Counted from the first letter of the stretch, positions 16,638-24,992 are shown. The stretch: 50,523 bases of DNA from Candidatus Kapaibacterium sp. (GCA_018883125.1 VEQR01000015.1:1-50523), one strand, 5' to 3'. A program made the numbers and translations. The notes: generated from the sequence alone by a model not told the origin.

Positions 16638-18490
16638 AGCCGGCATTGGAACGACTCCGCGACGAGCTTGCCCGACTCGATCGATTCCCGCCAACGCCCT
16701 ACCGCGTTCCTGGCGCATGGGTAGGAGATGAGTCGTACCGCATGGAGGCTTCGGCTGCGAGATACTTCCTAGGTGTTCTTGATGAGATCCTTGCCATGCC
16801 TCCGGTAGAGGTGCAGCGCACCTCGTCCACGGGAGTGATCTACAATGCGCTGGTTCGTCATGTAACCTCGTATGACCACGGACCCGATGCACGTCGGGTC
16901 GGATGGCGCACCACGGGAACGTTTCTCAAGATGATCGCAATCCTACCATATCTGCGATCGATCAACATCGGAACGATCCTGCTGCTTCCCATCAACGAAC
17001 TCGGCAGCGTTGGTCAGAAGGGTACTCACGGCTCGCCCTACAGCGTGCGGAATCCCTTTGCCATTGAGCCGGGGCTTTCAGAGCCCCTTATCGAGCTTAC
17101 AGCGCAGGAGCAGGCGCAGGCATTTGTGGAAGCGGCCCATCGTATGGGCATGAAGGTCATCACGGAAGTGGTGCTCCGCACGGCTAGTCTCGACAGCGCA
17201 CTTGCCGAGGATCATCCGGAATGGTTTTACTGGATCCATGCCGACAAGGCCGACACATTCGCTGCTCCGGTGTTCTCTGAAATTCAGTGCGCGGACATCA
17301 TCGCTCAGGTGGAAAGGGGCTCACGGTCTCAGCTGCCGGAGCCGTCTCTGGAGTACCAACGTCAGTTCGCCGGGACCCCGATTCAGCGTCACTGCGACTC
17401 ATCGGGTTGGATTGGCACTATGGCCGATGGCCAATTTGTCCGCATTCCTGGGGCGTTTGCCGACTGGCCTCCAGACGATCCGCAACCCGCATGGTCGGAT
17501 GTGACATACCTTCGGCTGCATCATCACCCAGACTTCCCGTATATGGCCTATAACACCATTCGCATGTTTGACGAGCGGTTGGATTCTGCGGACATGGAAA
17601 ACACCGGTCTGTGGAATATGATCGCAGCGATCATCCCAACACAGATGCGAACACTCGGAACAGATGGGGCGATGATCGACATGGGGCATGCGCTTCCGTC
17701 ATCGCTTCGACAGCGGATCATTTCGGAGGCACGGCAGCAGAACCCCGATGCCGTAATGATCGAAGAGAACTTTCATCTTGATACTGCATCAGCACGGGAC
17801 GGCTTTACGATCGTCACCGGATATCTGCCATTTGACGGATATAGTGCCGACGGGTTGCGGCGGTTCGTTGATCGTATCGCAGCTTCAGATGTGCCGATCG
17901 GCTTTATGGGGTGGGGCGAGTCTCACAACACTCCACGACTTGCCTCTCGGATCGATCAGCGGGCCTGTGCATCCGTATGGATGTTTATGAGTTTGTTCCC
18001 GAAGTCAGCGCCCTGCATCGCTGCTGGTATGGAACTTGGCGAGACGCGACCGATGAACACAGGGCTTGGGTTTACCCAGGAGCAGATCGCCCAGTGGCCC
18101 GCCACTGAGCTGGCGCTTTTTAGCGACGTACCGCTGGACTGGGATGGAGGTGTGGAGAATCTCGCGCAGTTCCGCAGCGCGCTCTCTAGGCGTCAGTCGC
18201 ACGATATCGTTCGTTACTTCACCGATGAGGACCGGGTGGATGCTTTGAAGTGTGATCATGATGCCATCGTAGCGTTTCATCGTCAGGCCCACGGCTCATC
18301 ACGTGGACTTGTTGTCCTGCTGAACCTTTCCAGCGAAACACTGCATGTATGTGTGGACCTTCAGCATACAAACATCCGCGCCATCGCGGTAGAGCCTCGC
18401 TGTTCAATGCAGGGAAAGATGCTTTGGTGTGATGTGCCGGCGTATGCGATCTGCTATGTTCCCACGCACTGTGTCGGGAATGGGAGCTAG
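16634..18490 (+). CDS. GH13 alpha-amylase-like protein with altered active site
   Basis: A 618-residue protein of the alpha-amylase (GH13) fold related to GlgE/maltosyltransferase-like members. The barrel strands are clear: INIGTILLLPINELGS, MGMKVITEVVLRTAS followed by EDHPEWFYWI, TDGAMIDMGHALP, AVMIEENFH and GWGESHNTPRLAS. The nucleophile position (Asp349) and an acid (Glu377/378) are kept. The nearly invariant Arg two residues before the nucleophile is Met347, and the conserved region-IV His-Asp is His431-Asn432. It may therefore be catalytically impaired, or a glucan-binding or transferase variant. No signal peptide. Translationally coupled to uvrC by ATGA, with no obvious functional link. 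The TAG overlaps the holB stop on the other strand (shared CTAG). Confidence 0.7.
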   Translation: MKPALERLRDELARLDRFPPTPYRVPGAWVGDESYRMEASAARYFLGVLDEILAMPPVEVQRTSSTGVIYNALVRHVTSYDHGPDARRVGWRTTGTFLKMIAILPYLRSINIGTILLLPINELGSVGQKGTHGSPYSVRNPFAIEPGLSEPLIELTAQEQAQAFVEAAHRMGMKVITEVVLRTASLDSALAEDHPEWFYWIHADKADTFAAPVFSEIQCADIIAQVERGSRSQLPEPSLEYQRQFAGTPIQRHCDSSGWIGTMADGQFVRIPGAFADWPPDDPQPAWSDVTYLRLHHHPDFPYMAYNTIRMFDERLDSADMENTGLWNMIAAIIPTQMRTLGTDGAMIDMGHALPSSLRQRIISEARQQNPDAVMIEENFHLDTASARDGFTIVTGYLPFDGYSADGLRRFVDRIAASDVPIGFMGWGESHNTPRLASRIDQRACASVWMFMSLFPKSAPCIAAGMELGETRPMNTGLGFTQEQIAQWPATELALFSDVPLDWDGGVENLAQFRSALSRRQSHDIVRYFTDEDRVDALKCDHDAIVAFHRQAHGSSRGLVVLLNLSSETLHVCVDLQHTNIRAIAVEPRCSMQGKMLWCDVPAYAICYVPTHCVGNGS

Positions 18491-19629
18491 ACTCGCGTGC
18501 GTGCCTGAAGGAACGTGGTGCGCAGTTCCATCATCGTGGTGAGCATCACGATAGGCGGGGGAACAAACCGGTCGATATCACGCACGGCCCGTTCAAGGGC
18601 TTGATAGGCCGCATCAAAATCGGCAGCAGCAAAAGAAGAGGCAAATCGTTCAAGGGGCTCCTGCTGATCCACGTTCAGGATGCGGGCCGATGAGCCCCCT
18701 GCCACCAGGGCATAGGCATCTCGAAGCCATAGAAGCAGGGCATTGCACACGGCAATGCATCGAGCGCGGTCACGCGTGCCCGTGATCTCATGCACTGCTG
18801 CCGTGAGCGCCGGACGCATTTCCTTGCCACGCAGAGCCGTGCGGAGAAGGTCAATCGCGCCATCTCGGATGCTGCGAACATCATCAGAAAGAAACGCCTC
18901 GGCGGTGATGACGTCGCCCTGCGAAAGCGACGCAGCGATCTGGGCTTCTGAACGGTCATGATTACCACGGCTGACAAGGGCATCGGTGATCGTTGATTCA
19001 TCCAATGCTGGCACGGTGATCACCTGGCAGCGCGAAATGATCGTCTGCAGCAGCCGATCGCGTCTAGATGTCGTCATGATGATCGTCGTATCGCCATGGG
19101 GTTCTTCTAACGTCTTGAGAAAGGCGTTGGCTGTACTGACGTTCATATCCTCGGCGTTGGCAATGATCGCAATACGACGTCCACGCTGCGTCATCGACAG
19201 TGAGAGCTGACGATTCAGCTCGCGGATCTGCACGATGCGGATTTCGTTGGCATTCTCCATCCGCGTTGGTGCGTAGCCATTAAGCGCCAACTCTCGCGCA
19301 AGGTCGTAGAGTCCGTCGATCCATTCCTTGCGGAGCTCATCAGCCCCCTCCAATTTTCCTGTCGGCAGGGCAGAAACAATGCTGATGTTGGGATGCTGCA
19401 TCGTTCGTGCCTGGGTGCAGGACTGGCACGATCCACATGGAGCGATTGACGGACCATCAATCAGAGGCTGGTAACAGTTGACCGTGCGCGCAAACTCGAT
19501 CGCCAGGGCCATTGTCCCGAATCCATCGTTTCCGCTCAGCAGAATGGCCTGGGGGATGCGGCCCTGCACGATGCATCGCTGCAGGATCTCCTGCACGGTG
19601 TCTTGGCCGATGACGCTGCTCCATTTCAT
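18487..19629 (-). CDS. holB: DNA polymerase III clamp-loader subunit delta'
   Basis: A 380-residue AAA+-fold clamp-loader subunit that helps load the sliding clamp. MKWSSVIGQDTVQEIL is the standard N-terminus. A degenerate P-loop is at SGNDGFG (32-38). The zinc module has Cys52, Cys65, Cys68 and Cys71 (PCGSCQSC). The sensor region ANAEDMNVSTANAFLKTLEE and the SRC motif (SRCQVITVP) are the delta'/gamma signature. The ATG at 19629 is chosen because the family begins there; the frame is open to 19713 but would overlap the response-regulator gene. Head-to-head with that regulator across 34 nt, and convergent with the GH13-like gene. The C-terminal collar is divergent, as usual for delta'. Confidence 0.9.
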   Translation of the reverse strand: MKWSSVIGQDTVQEILQRCIVQGRIPQAILLSGNDGFGTMALAIEFARTVNCYQPLIDGPSIAPCGSCQSCTQARTMQHPNISIVSALPTGKLEGADELRKEWIDGLYDLARELALNGYAPTRMENANEIRIVQIRELNRQLSLSMTQRGRRIAIIANAEDMNVSTANAFLKTLEEPHGDTTIIMTTSRRDRLLQTIISRCQVITVPALDESTITDALVSRGNHDRSEAQIAASLSQGDVITAEAFLSDDVRSIRDGAIDLLRTALRGKEMRPALTAAVHEITGTRDRARCIAVCNALLLWLRDAYALVAGGSSARILNVDQQEPLERFASSFAAADFDAAYQALERAVRDIDRFVPPPIVMLTTMMELRTTFLQARTRV

Positions 19630-19663
19630 GGCGGCGAAGATACGCCCCGTCGTATTTTGCCGC

Positions 19664-20365
19664 ATGCGGATTCTGGTAATTGAAGACGAACGCAAGGTTG
19701 CGAGCTTTATCAAGCGAGGTCTTGAAGAGGAGCGCTACATCGTGGAAACGGCAGCCGATGGCGAAGCTGGACTTAATCTTGCCCTGAACAACGTCTTTGA
19801 CGCTGTGGTTCTGGACGTTATGCTGCCAAAACTCGACGGGTATTCTGTGTTGCGATCCATTCGCGAGGAGGGCCTTGCCGTGCCGGTGATCATGCTCACG
19901 GCGAGGGGAACCACGGAGGACCGGGTTCAAGGACTTGACCTTGGTGCGGATGATTATCTGGCAAAGCCATTTCACTTTGAGGAGCTTGCTGCGCGTCTGC
20001 GGTCTATCCTGCGTCGATCCTCCACAGAGAAGACAACAAAGCTCCAATGTGCAGACCTGACCCTTGATCTGGTTACGCACTATGCATACCGGGCCGATAA
20101 GGAGATCGAGCTGACCACCAAGGAGTATGCCCTGCTGGAGTACATGATGCGTAACAAGGATCGCATCCTCTCGCGCTCAATGATCATGCAGCACGTCTGG
20201 AAGCACGACTTCGATCCCGAGTCAAACATCATCGATGTCTACATCAAGCGCGTACGGCAGAAGATCGAACGTCCGGGGCAGTCTCAACTTATCCACAGCA
20301 TTCGCGGCGTCGGCTATCGCATGCGCGAAAGCGGTCCGGCTGAACCTCCATCCGATGATGAGTAA
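19664..20365 (+). CDS. OmpR/PhoB-type response regulator
   Basis: A 233-residue DNA-binding response regulator. The receiver domain (1-120) has the acidic pair in IEDE, the phospho-acceptor Asp51 (VVLDVMLP), Thr79 and Lys101 (LAKPF). The C-terminal winged helix (about 128-228) contains ELTTKEYALLEYMMRNKD and IIDVYIKRVRQKIE. No histidine kinase gene is adjacent, so its sensor is elsewhere. The start ATG 19664 gives MRILVIEDE, the canonical start; the frame is open from 19478 but that part is antisense to holB. TATTTTG ends 4 nt before the ATG, so the message may be leaderless. The 3' end overlaps the MazG-like gene. Confidence 0.93.
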   Translation: MRILVIEDERKVASFIKRGLEEERYIVETAADGEAGLNLALNNVFDAVVLDVMLPKLDGYSVLRSIREEGLAVPVIMLTARGTTEDRVQGLDLGADDYLAKPFHFEELAARLRSILRRSSTEKTTKLQCADLTLDLVTHYAYRADKEIELTTKEYALLEYMMRNKDRILSRSMIMQHVWKHDFDPESNIIDVYIKRVRQKIERPGQSQLIHSIRGVGYRMRESGPAEPPSDDE

Positions 20366-20687
20366 ACCCTTGCACCCCCTCTGCACCGAGCTCCAATCGG
20401 TGGTCTCCACCAATGTTGTGTCCGTGCAGAAGGCCTTTGATGCCTACCAGAACGAGTGTTTCACAGCACGTCCACCCGAGTTCTTCTGCCTCGAACTCTG
20501 CGGCGAAGCAGGAGAGTTGGCCAATCTTGAAAAAAAACTCTGGAAGGGGGCCAGCATCCCCATGGACCGCGTGAACGACGAAGCCGCCGACGTGTTCATC
20601 TCCCTGATGAACTATGCAAATGCCCGCGGGATCGATCTTGCATCGGCCGTTGCCGATAAACTATCGAGGATTCAGACGTCGAAATGA
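20355..20687 (+). CDS. MazG-like nucleotide pyrophosphohydrolase
   Basis: A 110-residue protein of the all-alpha NTP pyrophosphatase (MazG-like) superfamily. Metal-binding motifs are visible: the helix CLELCGEAGELANLEKKLWKG with the E-x-x-E pattern and, further on, NDEAADVFISLMNYANARGI with the E-x-x-D pattern. Such enzymes hydrolyse non-canonical or excess nucleoside triphosphates. The start is ATG 20355 or the immediately following ATG 20358; both lie within the last codons of the response-regulator gene, so the two are coupled. The frame upstream of 20355 is in the regulator and is not used. Its stop codon TGA is also the first three bases of the octamer repeat array. Confidence 0.78.
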   Translation: MMSKPLHPLCTELQSVVSTNVVSVQKAFDAYQNECFTARPPEFFCLELCGEAGELANLEKKLWKGASIPMDRVNDEAADVFISLMNYANARGIDLASAVADKLSRIQTSK

Positions 20688-21028
20688 CGGAGAGACCGAA
20701 TGACGGAATGACGGAATTACGGAATTACGGAATGACGGAATTACAGAGTTACGGAATTACGGAGTTACGAAGTTACGGAGTGACGGAGTGACGGAGTGAC
20801 GGAGTGACGGAGTGACGGAGTGACGGAGTGACGGAGTGACGGAGTGACCGAATTACGGAATGACGGAATGACGGAATTACAGAATTACAGAGTTACGGAA
20901 TTACGGAATTACGGAATTACGGAATGACGGAGTGACGGAGTGACGGAGTGACGGAGTGACGGAGTGACCGAATTACGGAGTGACGGAATGACGGAATTAC
21001 GGAGTGACGGAATTACGGAGTGACGGAG
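20685..21028 (+). repeat. Array of 43 tandem 8-bp repeats
   Basis: A 344-bp array of exactly 43 octamers in unbroken register, consensus T[GT]ACGGA[AG]. The first unit begins with the TGA stop of the MazG-like gene. Two homogeneous TGACGGAG runs (8 units from 20781, 5 units from 20925) are separated by mixed units TTACGGAA, TGACGGAA and TTACAGAG. A mixed block headed by TGACCGAA recurs at 20845 and 20965, 120 bp apart, which suggests block duplication. The forward strand carries a TGA or TAC-phase stop every few codons in all frames, so it is non-coding. Octamer length excludes a protein-repeat explanation. Origin or function unknown. Confidence 0.97.
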
Positions 21029-21034
21029 CAGGTA

Positions 21035-21076
21035 GGTAAAAGAAAAACGGTATCGGTCCGTGGACCAATGCCGTTT
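21035..21076 (-). terminator. Rho-independent terminator of rpmG
   Basis: Arms at 21045-21059 and 21062-21076 form a 15-bp stem with one wobble pair and one mismatch around a 2-nt loop. On the minus strand it is followed by TTTCTTTTAC, as expected of an intrinsic terminator. It separates rpmG from the octamer array. Confidence 0.75.
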
Positions 21077-21113
21077 GTAGAATGTTTGCGTTGTAGATGC
21101 GGGGATGGATCCC

Positions 21114-21293
21114 TTAGCGAATCTCGCGGTGTACCGTATGACGACGCAGGAACGGATTATACTTCTTGATTTCCAAGCGTTCCGTGGTGTTCTGCTTGTT
21201 CTTCATCGTTGTGTAGCGCGAAGCTGGCTTGCCTTCCTTCTTTGCTTCTGTGCATTCCAACGTGATGATGACGCGGGCGCCCTTCTTTGCCAT
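21114..21293 (-). CDS. rpmG: 50S ribosomal protein bL33
   Basis: A 59-residue ribosomal protein of the large subunit near the E site. The translation starts [19 protein letters not shown] and ends with [17 protein letters not shown], matching bL33 throughout. Only one Cys is present, so this is the zinc-free (C-minus) type. The ATG at 21293 has a good AAGGAG ribosome-binding site a few bases upstream. A strong promoter lies about 80 nt upstream and an intrinsic terminator follows, so it is probably a monocistronic unit. Too short to be obvious from a long-ORF list, but unmistakable by sequence. Confidence 0.97.
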   Translation of the reverse strand: MAKKGARVIITLECTEAKKEGKPASRYTTMKNKQNTTERLEIKKYNPFLRRHTVHREIR

Positions 21294-21370
21294 TGCGAGT
21301 CTCCTTGTGGGTTAGGCCGCCTCGCTCGTGAGGGGGACGCTAAACCGTTGATTGACATGAGTATAGAAAA

Positions 21371-21402
21371 CAAAACTACGGTGCCGATGGGGAAAATCCA
21401 AA
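21371..21402 (-). promoter_or_regulatory. Promoter of rpmG: TTTG - 20 bp - TAGTTTTG
   Basis: On the minus strand TTTG (21399-21402) is followed after exactly 20 bp by TAGTTTTG (21371-21378), the full Bacteroidetes-type -33/-7 promoter. The leader to rpmG would be roughly 70-75 nt. It sits in the 138-nt gap between lon and rpmG; nothing else is seen there. Confidence 0.7.
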
Positions 21403-21431
21403 CACAGGCACCGGTTTGGTTGCTGGATGGA

Positions 21432-23921
21432 CTAGCGGCTCTTGCGCCCTTTGGGGGGTGCCTTCTTTGCGACACCGGCCGTTGAGGGGTCGACGAAAGC
21501 CACGCGGGCAGCCTCGTCGGCGTGCGACACAAAGACAATCGTCAGGCCGTTGGTGACCTCTGCGGCAAGTTCCTGCACGTCCTTCCGGTTCTCTTCCGGA
21601 ACAAGCACAGTCGTCATGCCTGCACGCTTGGCTGCAAGGAGTTTTTCGTTCAGTCCTCCAATGGCAAGCACGTTGCCCCTCAGGGTAACCTCACCGGTCA
21701 TGGCAACATCTCCCCGCAGGGCGCGTCCGGTGGCTGCCGACAACAGCGCCATGGTCATAGTGATGCCTGCCGATGGACCGTCCTTCGGAATAGCCCCCTC
21801 GGGCACGTGCACGTGAATCTGCCGATCCTTGGCGAACATCTCATCAAGCCCGTACTGCGCATAGTTGCTGCGTAAGTACGAAAGCGCGGCCATGGCCGAC
21901 TCCTTCATCACCTCGCCAAGTTTGCCGGTAAGTGTCAGACGTTCGGCACCTGGCATGATGGTGACCTCCACCGGCAACGTGTCGCCACCCATTGAGGTCC
22001 ACGCAAGCCCCATGGCAACGCCGACCTTGTTGCTGAGTTCTTCGGCCTTGCTCTTGAACTTCGGTGCTTTCAGCATGGATTCGACGGATTTCTCGTCGAT
22101 GACCCATTTCTTTGATCTTGTCACTGTTTTGAACGTCTTGCTCGCGCGGATATCTCCGGTAAGGGGCTCAGAAGACTTCTTACCCACGGCGTCTACGATC
22201 TCCATTGCGAGCTTGCGCAGGATGCTAGCTACTTCGCGCTCGAGATTGCGCACGCCGGCCTCCCTGGTGTACTCGCGGACAAGCTTCAGCAGCGCGTTAT
22301 CGGTAAACGAAATGTTGAGTCCGCCAAGACCATGCTTCTCGAGCAGTTTCGGAACGATATACTGCTTTGCGATCTGAACCTTGTCTGGCTCGAGGTAGCT
22401 CGAAAGCTCTATCACTTCGAGTCGATCAAGCAGCGGAGCAGGGATGTCGTACTTGACGTTGGCCGTAGCAATGAAGAGGACGTTTGACAGATCGTAGTCG
22501 ACCTCCAAGTAGTGGTCGCTGAATGTGGCGTTTTGCTCCGGATCCAGCACTTCCAACAGGGCGGCGCTTGGATCGCCACGGAAGTCCATCGACATCTTGT
22601 CGATCTCATCGAGCAAGATCACGGGATTGTTGCTGCCGGCGCGCTTCATCGACTGAATAATCTTGCCCGGCATCGCACCGATGTATGTGCGGCGGTGACC
22701 ACGGATTTCGGCTTCGTCGCGAACGCCCCCTAACGAAAGCCGCACAAAGTTGCGTCCAAGTGCACGGGCTATCGATTTGGCTAGAGATGTCTTACCAACC
22801 CCCGGAGGGCCAACAAAGCACAGTATTTGTCCACGCACATTGCCAACGAGATTGAGCACCGAAATGTACTCGAGGATGCGCTCTTTGGGCTTCTTCAGGT
22901 CATAATGATCGGCATCGAGAATTCCGCGCACATGGTCTAGGAGAAGATTGTCGTCGGTATGGTTCTGCCATGGTACGTTGGCGATCCACTCAAGCCACGT
23001 GCGGTTGACGCCATACTCGGGCGACATCGACGGGGTACGCTTTAGTCGGTCGAACTCCTCGTGGACTTTTGTGCGAACAGCTTCCGGAAGCTCGACGGTG
23101 GCTAGCTGGTCGGCAAGTTTCGATAGCTCAGGTCCTCCGTCATCTTCTTCACCCAGTTCCGACTGCAGAGCTCGGATCTGTTCCTGGATGAAGTACTTCC
23201 GCTGCGACTTCTGGATCTGATCCTGCACCTTACTGTCGATCTCTACTTCCAGGCGCTGCATTTCGATCTCAGCAGTGAGAAGCTGCACCAGCTCGTAGTA
23301 CTGTGACCGCACATCTGGCGCATCAAGGATCTTCTGCTTGGCATCTACTTTCTGCGGGATGTTTGCCGCTGCATAATAGAGCTTGCGGATGGGATCCTCG
23401 AGATTCTGGAAGGCGCCAAGAACCTCAGGGGGCAGGTTGCGATTGTCCTTAACAAACTCCTCAAACAGTTCTGTTGCGTGACGCACCAGAGCGGCCAGAT
23501 TCCGGTCCGACATGTCGGCATGTGCTGGCAGCGTCTTAATGCCAACCTCGAGGAATGGCTCGGTACGGATAGTCGAAGTGATCCGTCCAGGCACGGTGCC
23601 TTCCACCAGAACCTTGAGCAGGTTGTTTGGCAGGCGCATCACTTGGAGGATCTTGGCAACCGTACCCACCGAATGGATGTCGTCGATCGTTGCATCCTCT
23701 GTTGAGGGCTGCTTCTGCGCCACCACGAAGATGAACTTATCGCGTTCCATCGCCTCGGCAACAGCTTTCAGCGATGATGAGCGGCCGATCAGGACCGGGA
23801 AAATCATGTGGGGGTAAATCACGATATCCCGCAAGGGGAGCACCGGCAGGTTGTCCAGTGCTGTATTTGTTCGGCGGTCGGCTTGCTCGATCGAATCGAG
23901 CACGTCTGATTGGTCGTTCAT
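21432..23921 (-). CDS. lon: ATP-dependent Lon protease
   Basis: An 829-residue homo-oligomeric AAA+ protease degrading misfolded and regulatory proteins. The N-terminal LON substrate-binding domain begins LPVLPLRDIVIYPHMIFPV (about residues 24-42). The ATPase shows Walker A GPPGVGKTS, Walker B VILLDEIDKM and IATAN. The C-terminal protease carries the Ser717-Lys760 dyad (KDGPSAG and GGLNEKLLAAKRAG, 43 residues apart as in other Lon proteins). A basic tail KKAPPKGRKSR ends the protein. The start is ATG 23921; an in-frame ATG at 23981 would include the promoter element. Divergent from infC, each with its own TAnnTTTG box. Confidence 0.97.
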   Translation of the reverse strand: MNDQSDVLDSIEQADRRTNTALDNLPVLPLRDIVIYPHMIFPVLIGRSSSLKAVAEAMERDKFIFVVAQKQPSTEDATIDDIHSVGTVAKILQVMRLPNNLLKVLVEGTVPGRITSTIRTEPFLEVGIKTLPAHADMSDRNLAALVRHATELFEEFVKDNRNLPPEVLGAFQNLEDPIRKLYYAAANIPQKVDAKQKILDAPDVRSQYYELVQLLTAEIEMQRLEVEIDSKVQDQIQKSQRKYFIQEQIRALQSELGEEDDGGPELSKLADQLATVELPEAVRTKVHEEFDRLKRTPSMSPEYGVNRTWLEWIANVPWQNHTDDNLLLDHVRGILDADHYDLKKPKERILEYISVLNLVGNVRGQILCFVGPPGVGKTSLAKSIARALGRNFVRLSLGGVRDEAEIRGHRRTYIGAMPGKIIQSMKRAGSNNPVILLDEIDKMSMDFRGDPSAALLEVLDPEQNATFSDHYLEVDYDLSNVLFIATANVKYDIPAPLLDRLEVIELSSYLEPDKVQIAKQYIVPKLLEKHGLGGLNISFTDNALLKLVREYTREAGVRNLEREVASILRKLAMEIVDAVGKKSSEPLTGDIRASKTFKTVTRSKKWVIDEKSVESMLKAPKFKSKAEELSNKVGVAMGLAWTSMGGDTLPVEVTIMPGAERLTLTGKLGEVMKESAMAALSYLRSNYAQYGLDEMFAKDRQIHVHVPEGAIPKDGPSAGITMTMALLSAATGRALRGDVAMTGEVTLRGNVLAIGGLNEKLLAAKRAGMTTVLVPEENRKDVQELAAEVTNGLTIVFVSHADEAARVAFVDPSTAGVAKKAPPKGRKSR

Positions 23922-23947
23922 GGGTTGCGATGACGTAGTAGGGGTCG

Positions 23948-23955
23948 CAAAATTA
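23948..23955 (-). promoter_or_regulatory. Putative -7 promoter element (TAATTTTG) for lon
   Basis: TAATTTTG on the minus strand fits TAnnTTTG and ends 26 nt before the lon ATG. No clear TTTG -33 box and no heat-shock CIRCE element is seen upstream. Confidence 0.5.
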
Positions 23956-23986
23956 CACGCCCGCTGGAATTGACAGTACACGGGTG

Positions 23987-24017
23987 TTGGCGTAACCCGT
24001 GGAAACTCCTATATTTG
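23987..24017 (+). promoter_or_regulatory. Promoter of infC operon: TTGG - TATATTTG
   Basis: TTG at 23987-23989 is followed after 20 bp by TATATTTG (24010-24017), an exact TAnnTTTG match. Transcription would start near 24023, leaving a leader of about 38 nt to the TTG start of infC. Confidence 0.65.
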
Positions 24018-24060
24018 CGGTCTTCACATTCGTCCACGTCCACTTTTCCAGAAGGTTTGT

Positions 24061-24714
24061 TTGAGGCGCCCGTACATACCGCCGCAAGGTCCACGCATCG
24101 AAACTCAGCGGAAGCACAAGATCAACGAAGAGATTGGAGCTCCTGAGCTTCGCGTTGTTGATGCAGCAGGAGCCCCTTTGGGGATCCTCACACGCAAAGA
24201 CGCACTTCGCGTTGCCAGTGAGCGCGAACTGGATCTTGTGGAGATTGCTCCGCAAGCCAACCCACCAGTCTGCAAGATCATCGACTACGGTAAGTTCATT
24301 TATGAACAGCAGAAGCGTGAGAAGCAGCAGAAGAAGACGCAGGCACAGACGACGCTGAAGGAAGTCCGCTTCAAGGCGGGAACCGACACGCATGACTTCG
24401 ACTTCAAGACTCGTCATGCGAGGGAGTTCCTCACTGAAGGACACAAGGTTAAGGCCACGGTCATGTTCAAGGGTCGCGAGATCCTTCACAAGGAACTTGG
24501 CGAGGTCCTTCTCCAGCGGTTCATCGATGCCTTGGCGGATGTGTCGAAAGTTGACCAGCCCATGAAAATGGAAGGCCGTTTCCTTGGTGTTCTGCTTGCT
24601 CCGGAGTCAAAGAAGATTCCGAAGAAGAAGGCCGCTGAAACTACCGACCAGCCCCCAGCCACTGCAGCAAGTGCTGCAGCGGCTCCACCACCAGTTGCAG
24701 AATCGAACGTATAG
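24061..24714 (+). CDS. infC: Translation initiation factor IF-3
   Basis: A 217-residue IF-3, which keeps ribosomal subunits apart and proofreads initiator tRNA. The N-domain has [17 protein letters not shown] and [18 protein letters not shown]. The C-domain has [25 protein letters not shown] (split here only by description), [12 protein letters not shown] and [17 protein letters not shown] non-conserved Ala/Pro-rich tail of about 35 residues follows. The start is a TTG at 24061 preceded by AGAAGG five bases upstream. No ATG fits, which agrees with the rare start codons IF-3 genes use for autoregulation; an in-frame ATT at 24028 is an alternative but lies almost at the predicted transcription start. 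First gene of infC-rpmI-rplT. Confidence 0.95.
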   Translation: MRRPYIPPQGPRIETQRKHKINEEIGAPELRVVDAAGAPLGILTRKDALRVASERELDLVEIAPQANPPVCKIIDYGKFIYEQQKREKQQKKTQAQTTLKEVRFKAGTDTHDFDFKTRHAREFLTEGHKVKATVMFKGREILHKELGEVLLQRFIDALADVSKVDQPMKMEGRFLGVLLAPESKKIPKKKAAETTDQPPATAASAAAAPPPVAESNV

Positions 24715-24725
24715 GAGGAACAGAT

Positions 24726-24923
24726 ATGCCAAAGATGAAGACAAACTCGGGAGCTAAGAAGCGCTTTATGGTCACCGGTTCTGGTGCCATCAAGCGTCAG
24801 AAGGCCAACCGCAGTCACATCCTGACGAGCAAGTCGCGCAAGCGTAAGCGCAATCTGCGCAAGGACACGCTCGTCGATGCCAGCAACATGAACAACGTGT
24901 TGCACTGTCTGGCAATGCGCTAA
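24726..24923 (+). CDS. rpmI: 50S ribosomal protein bL35
   Basis: A 65-residue basic ribosomal protein with the bL35 signature [20 protein letters not shown], an Arg/Lys-rich centre and the [16 protein letters not shown] ending. A strong AGGAGG overlapping the infC stop region serves as ribosome-binding site. The infC-rpmI-rplT order is the conserved one in bacteria. Confidence 0.97.
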   Translation: MPKMKTNSGAKKRFMVTGSGAIKRQKANRSHILTSKSRKRKRNLRKDTLVDASNMNNVLHCLAMR

Positions 24924-24960
24924 GCTGCAGCCGAGCAGGGCAGGAACATATTCACTCATC

Positions 24961-24992
24961 GTCGATCAGGGACAAGCCGTTCTCCTGACGAC
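24961..24992 (+). other. Hairpin just upstream of the rplT ribosome-binding site
   Basis: GTCGATCAGG (24961-24970) pairs with CCTGACGAC (24984-24992), forming a 9-bp stem with one bulged A and a 13-nt loop. It ends about 8 nt before the AAGGAG of rplT. It could be a translational control site such as an L20 target (inference); no known consensus was matched. Confidence 0.35.

Noticed and set aside
16239-16892. 217-codon open frame on the minus strand
   Set aside because: Antisense to the uvrC C-terminus and the GH13-like start; composition (Arg/His/Pro-rich) is typical of a shadow frame.
18487-18490. Shared CTAG at the convergent GH13-like and holB stops
   Set aside because: Real (both stops are TAG on opposite strands), but a common result of dense packing, with no sign of function.
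20685-21028. CRISPR array
   Set aside because: Units are 8 bp and directly abutting, with no unique spacers and no cas genes nearby.
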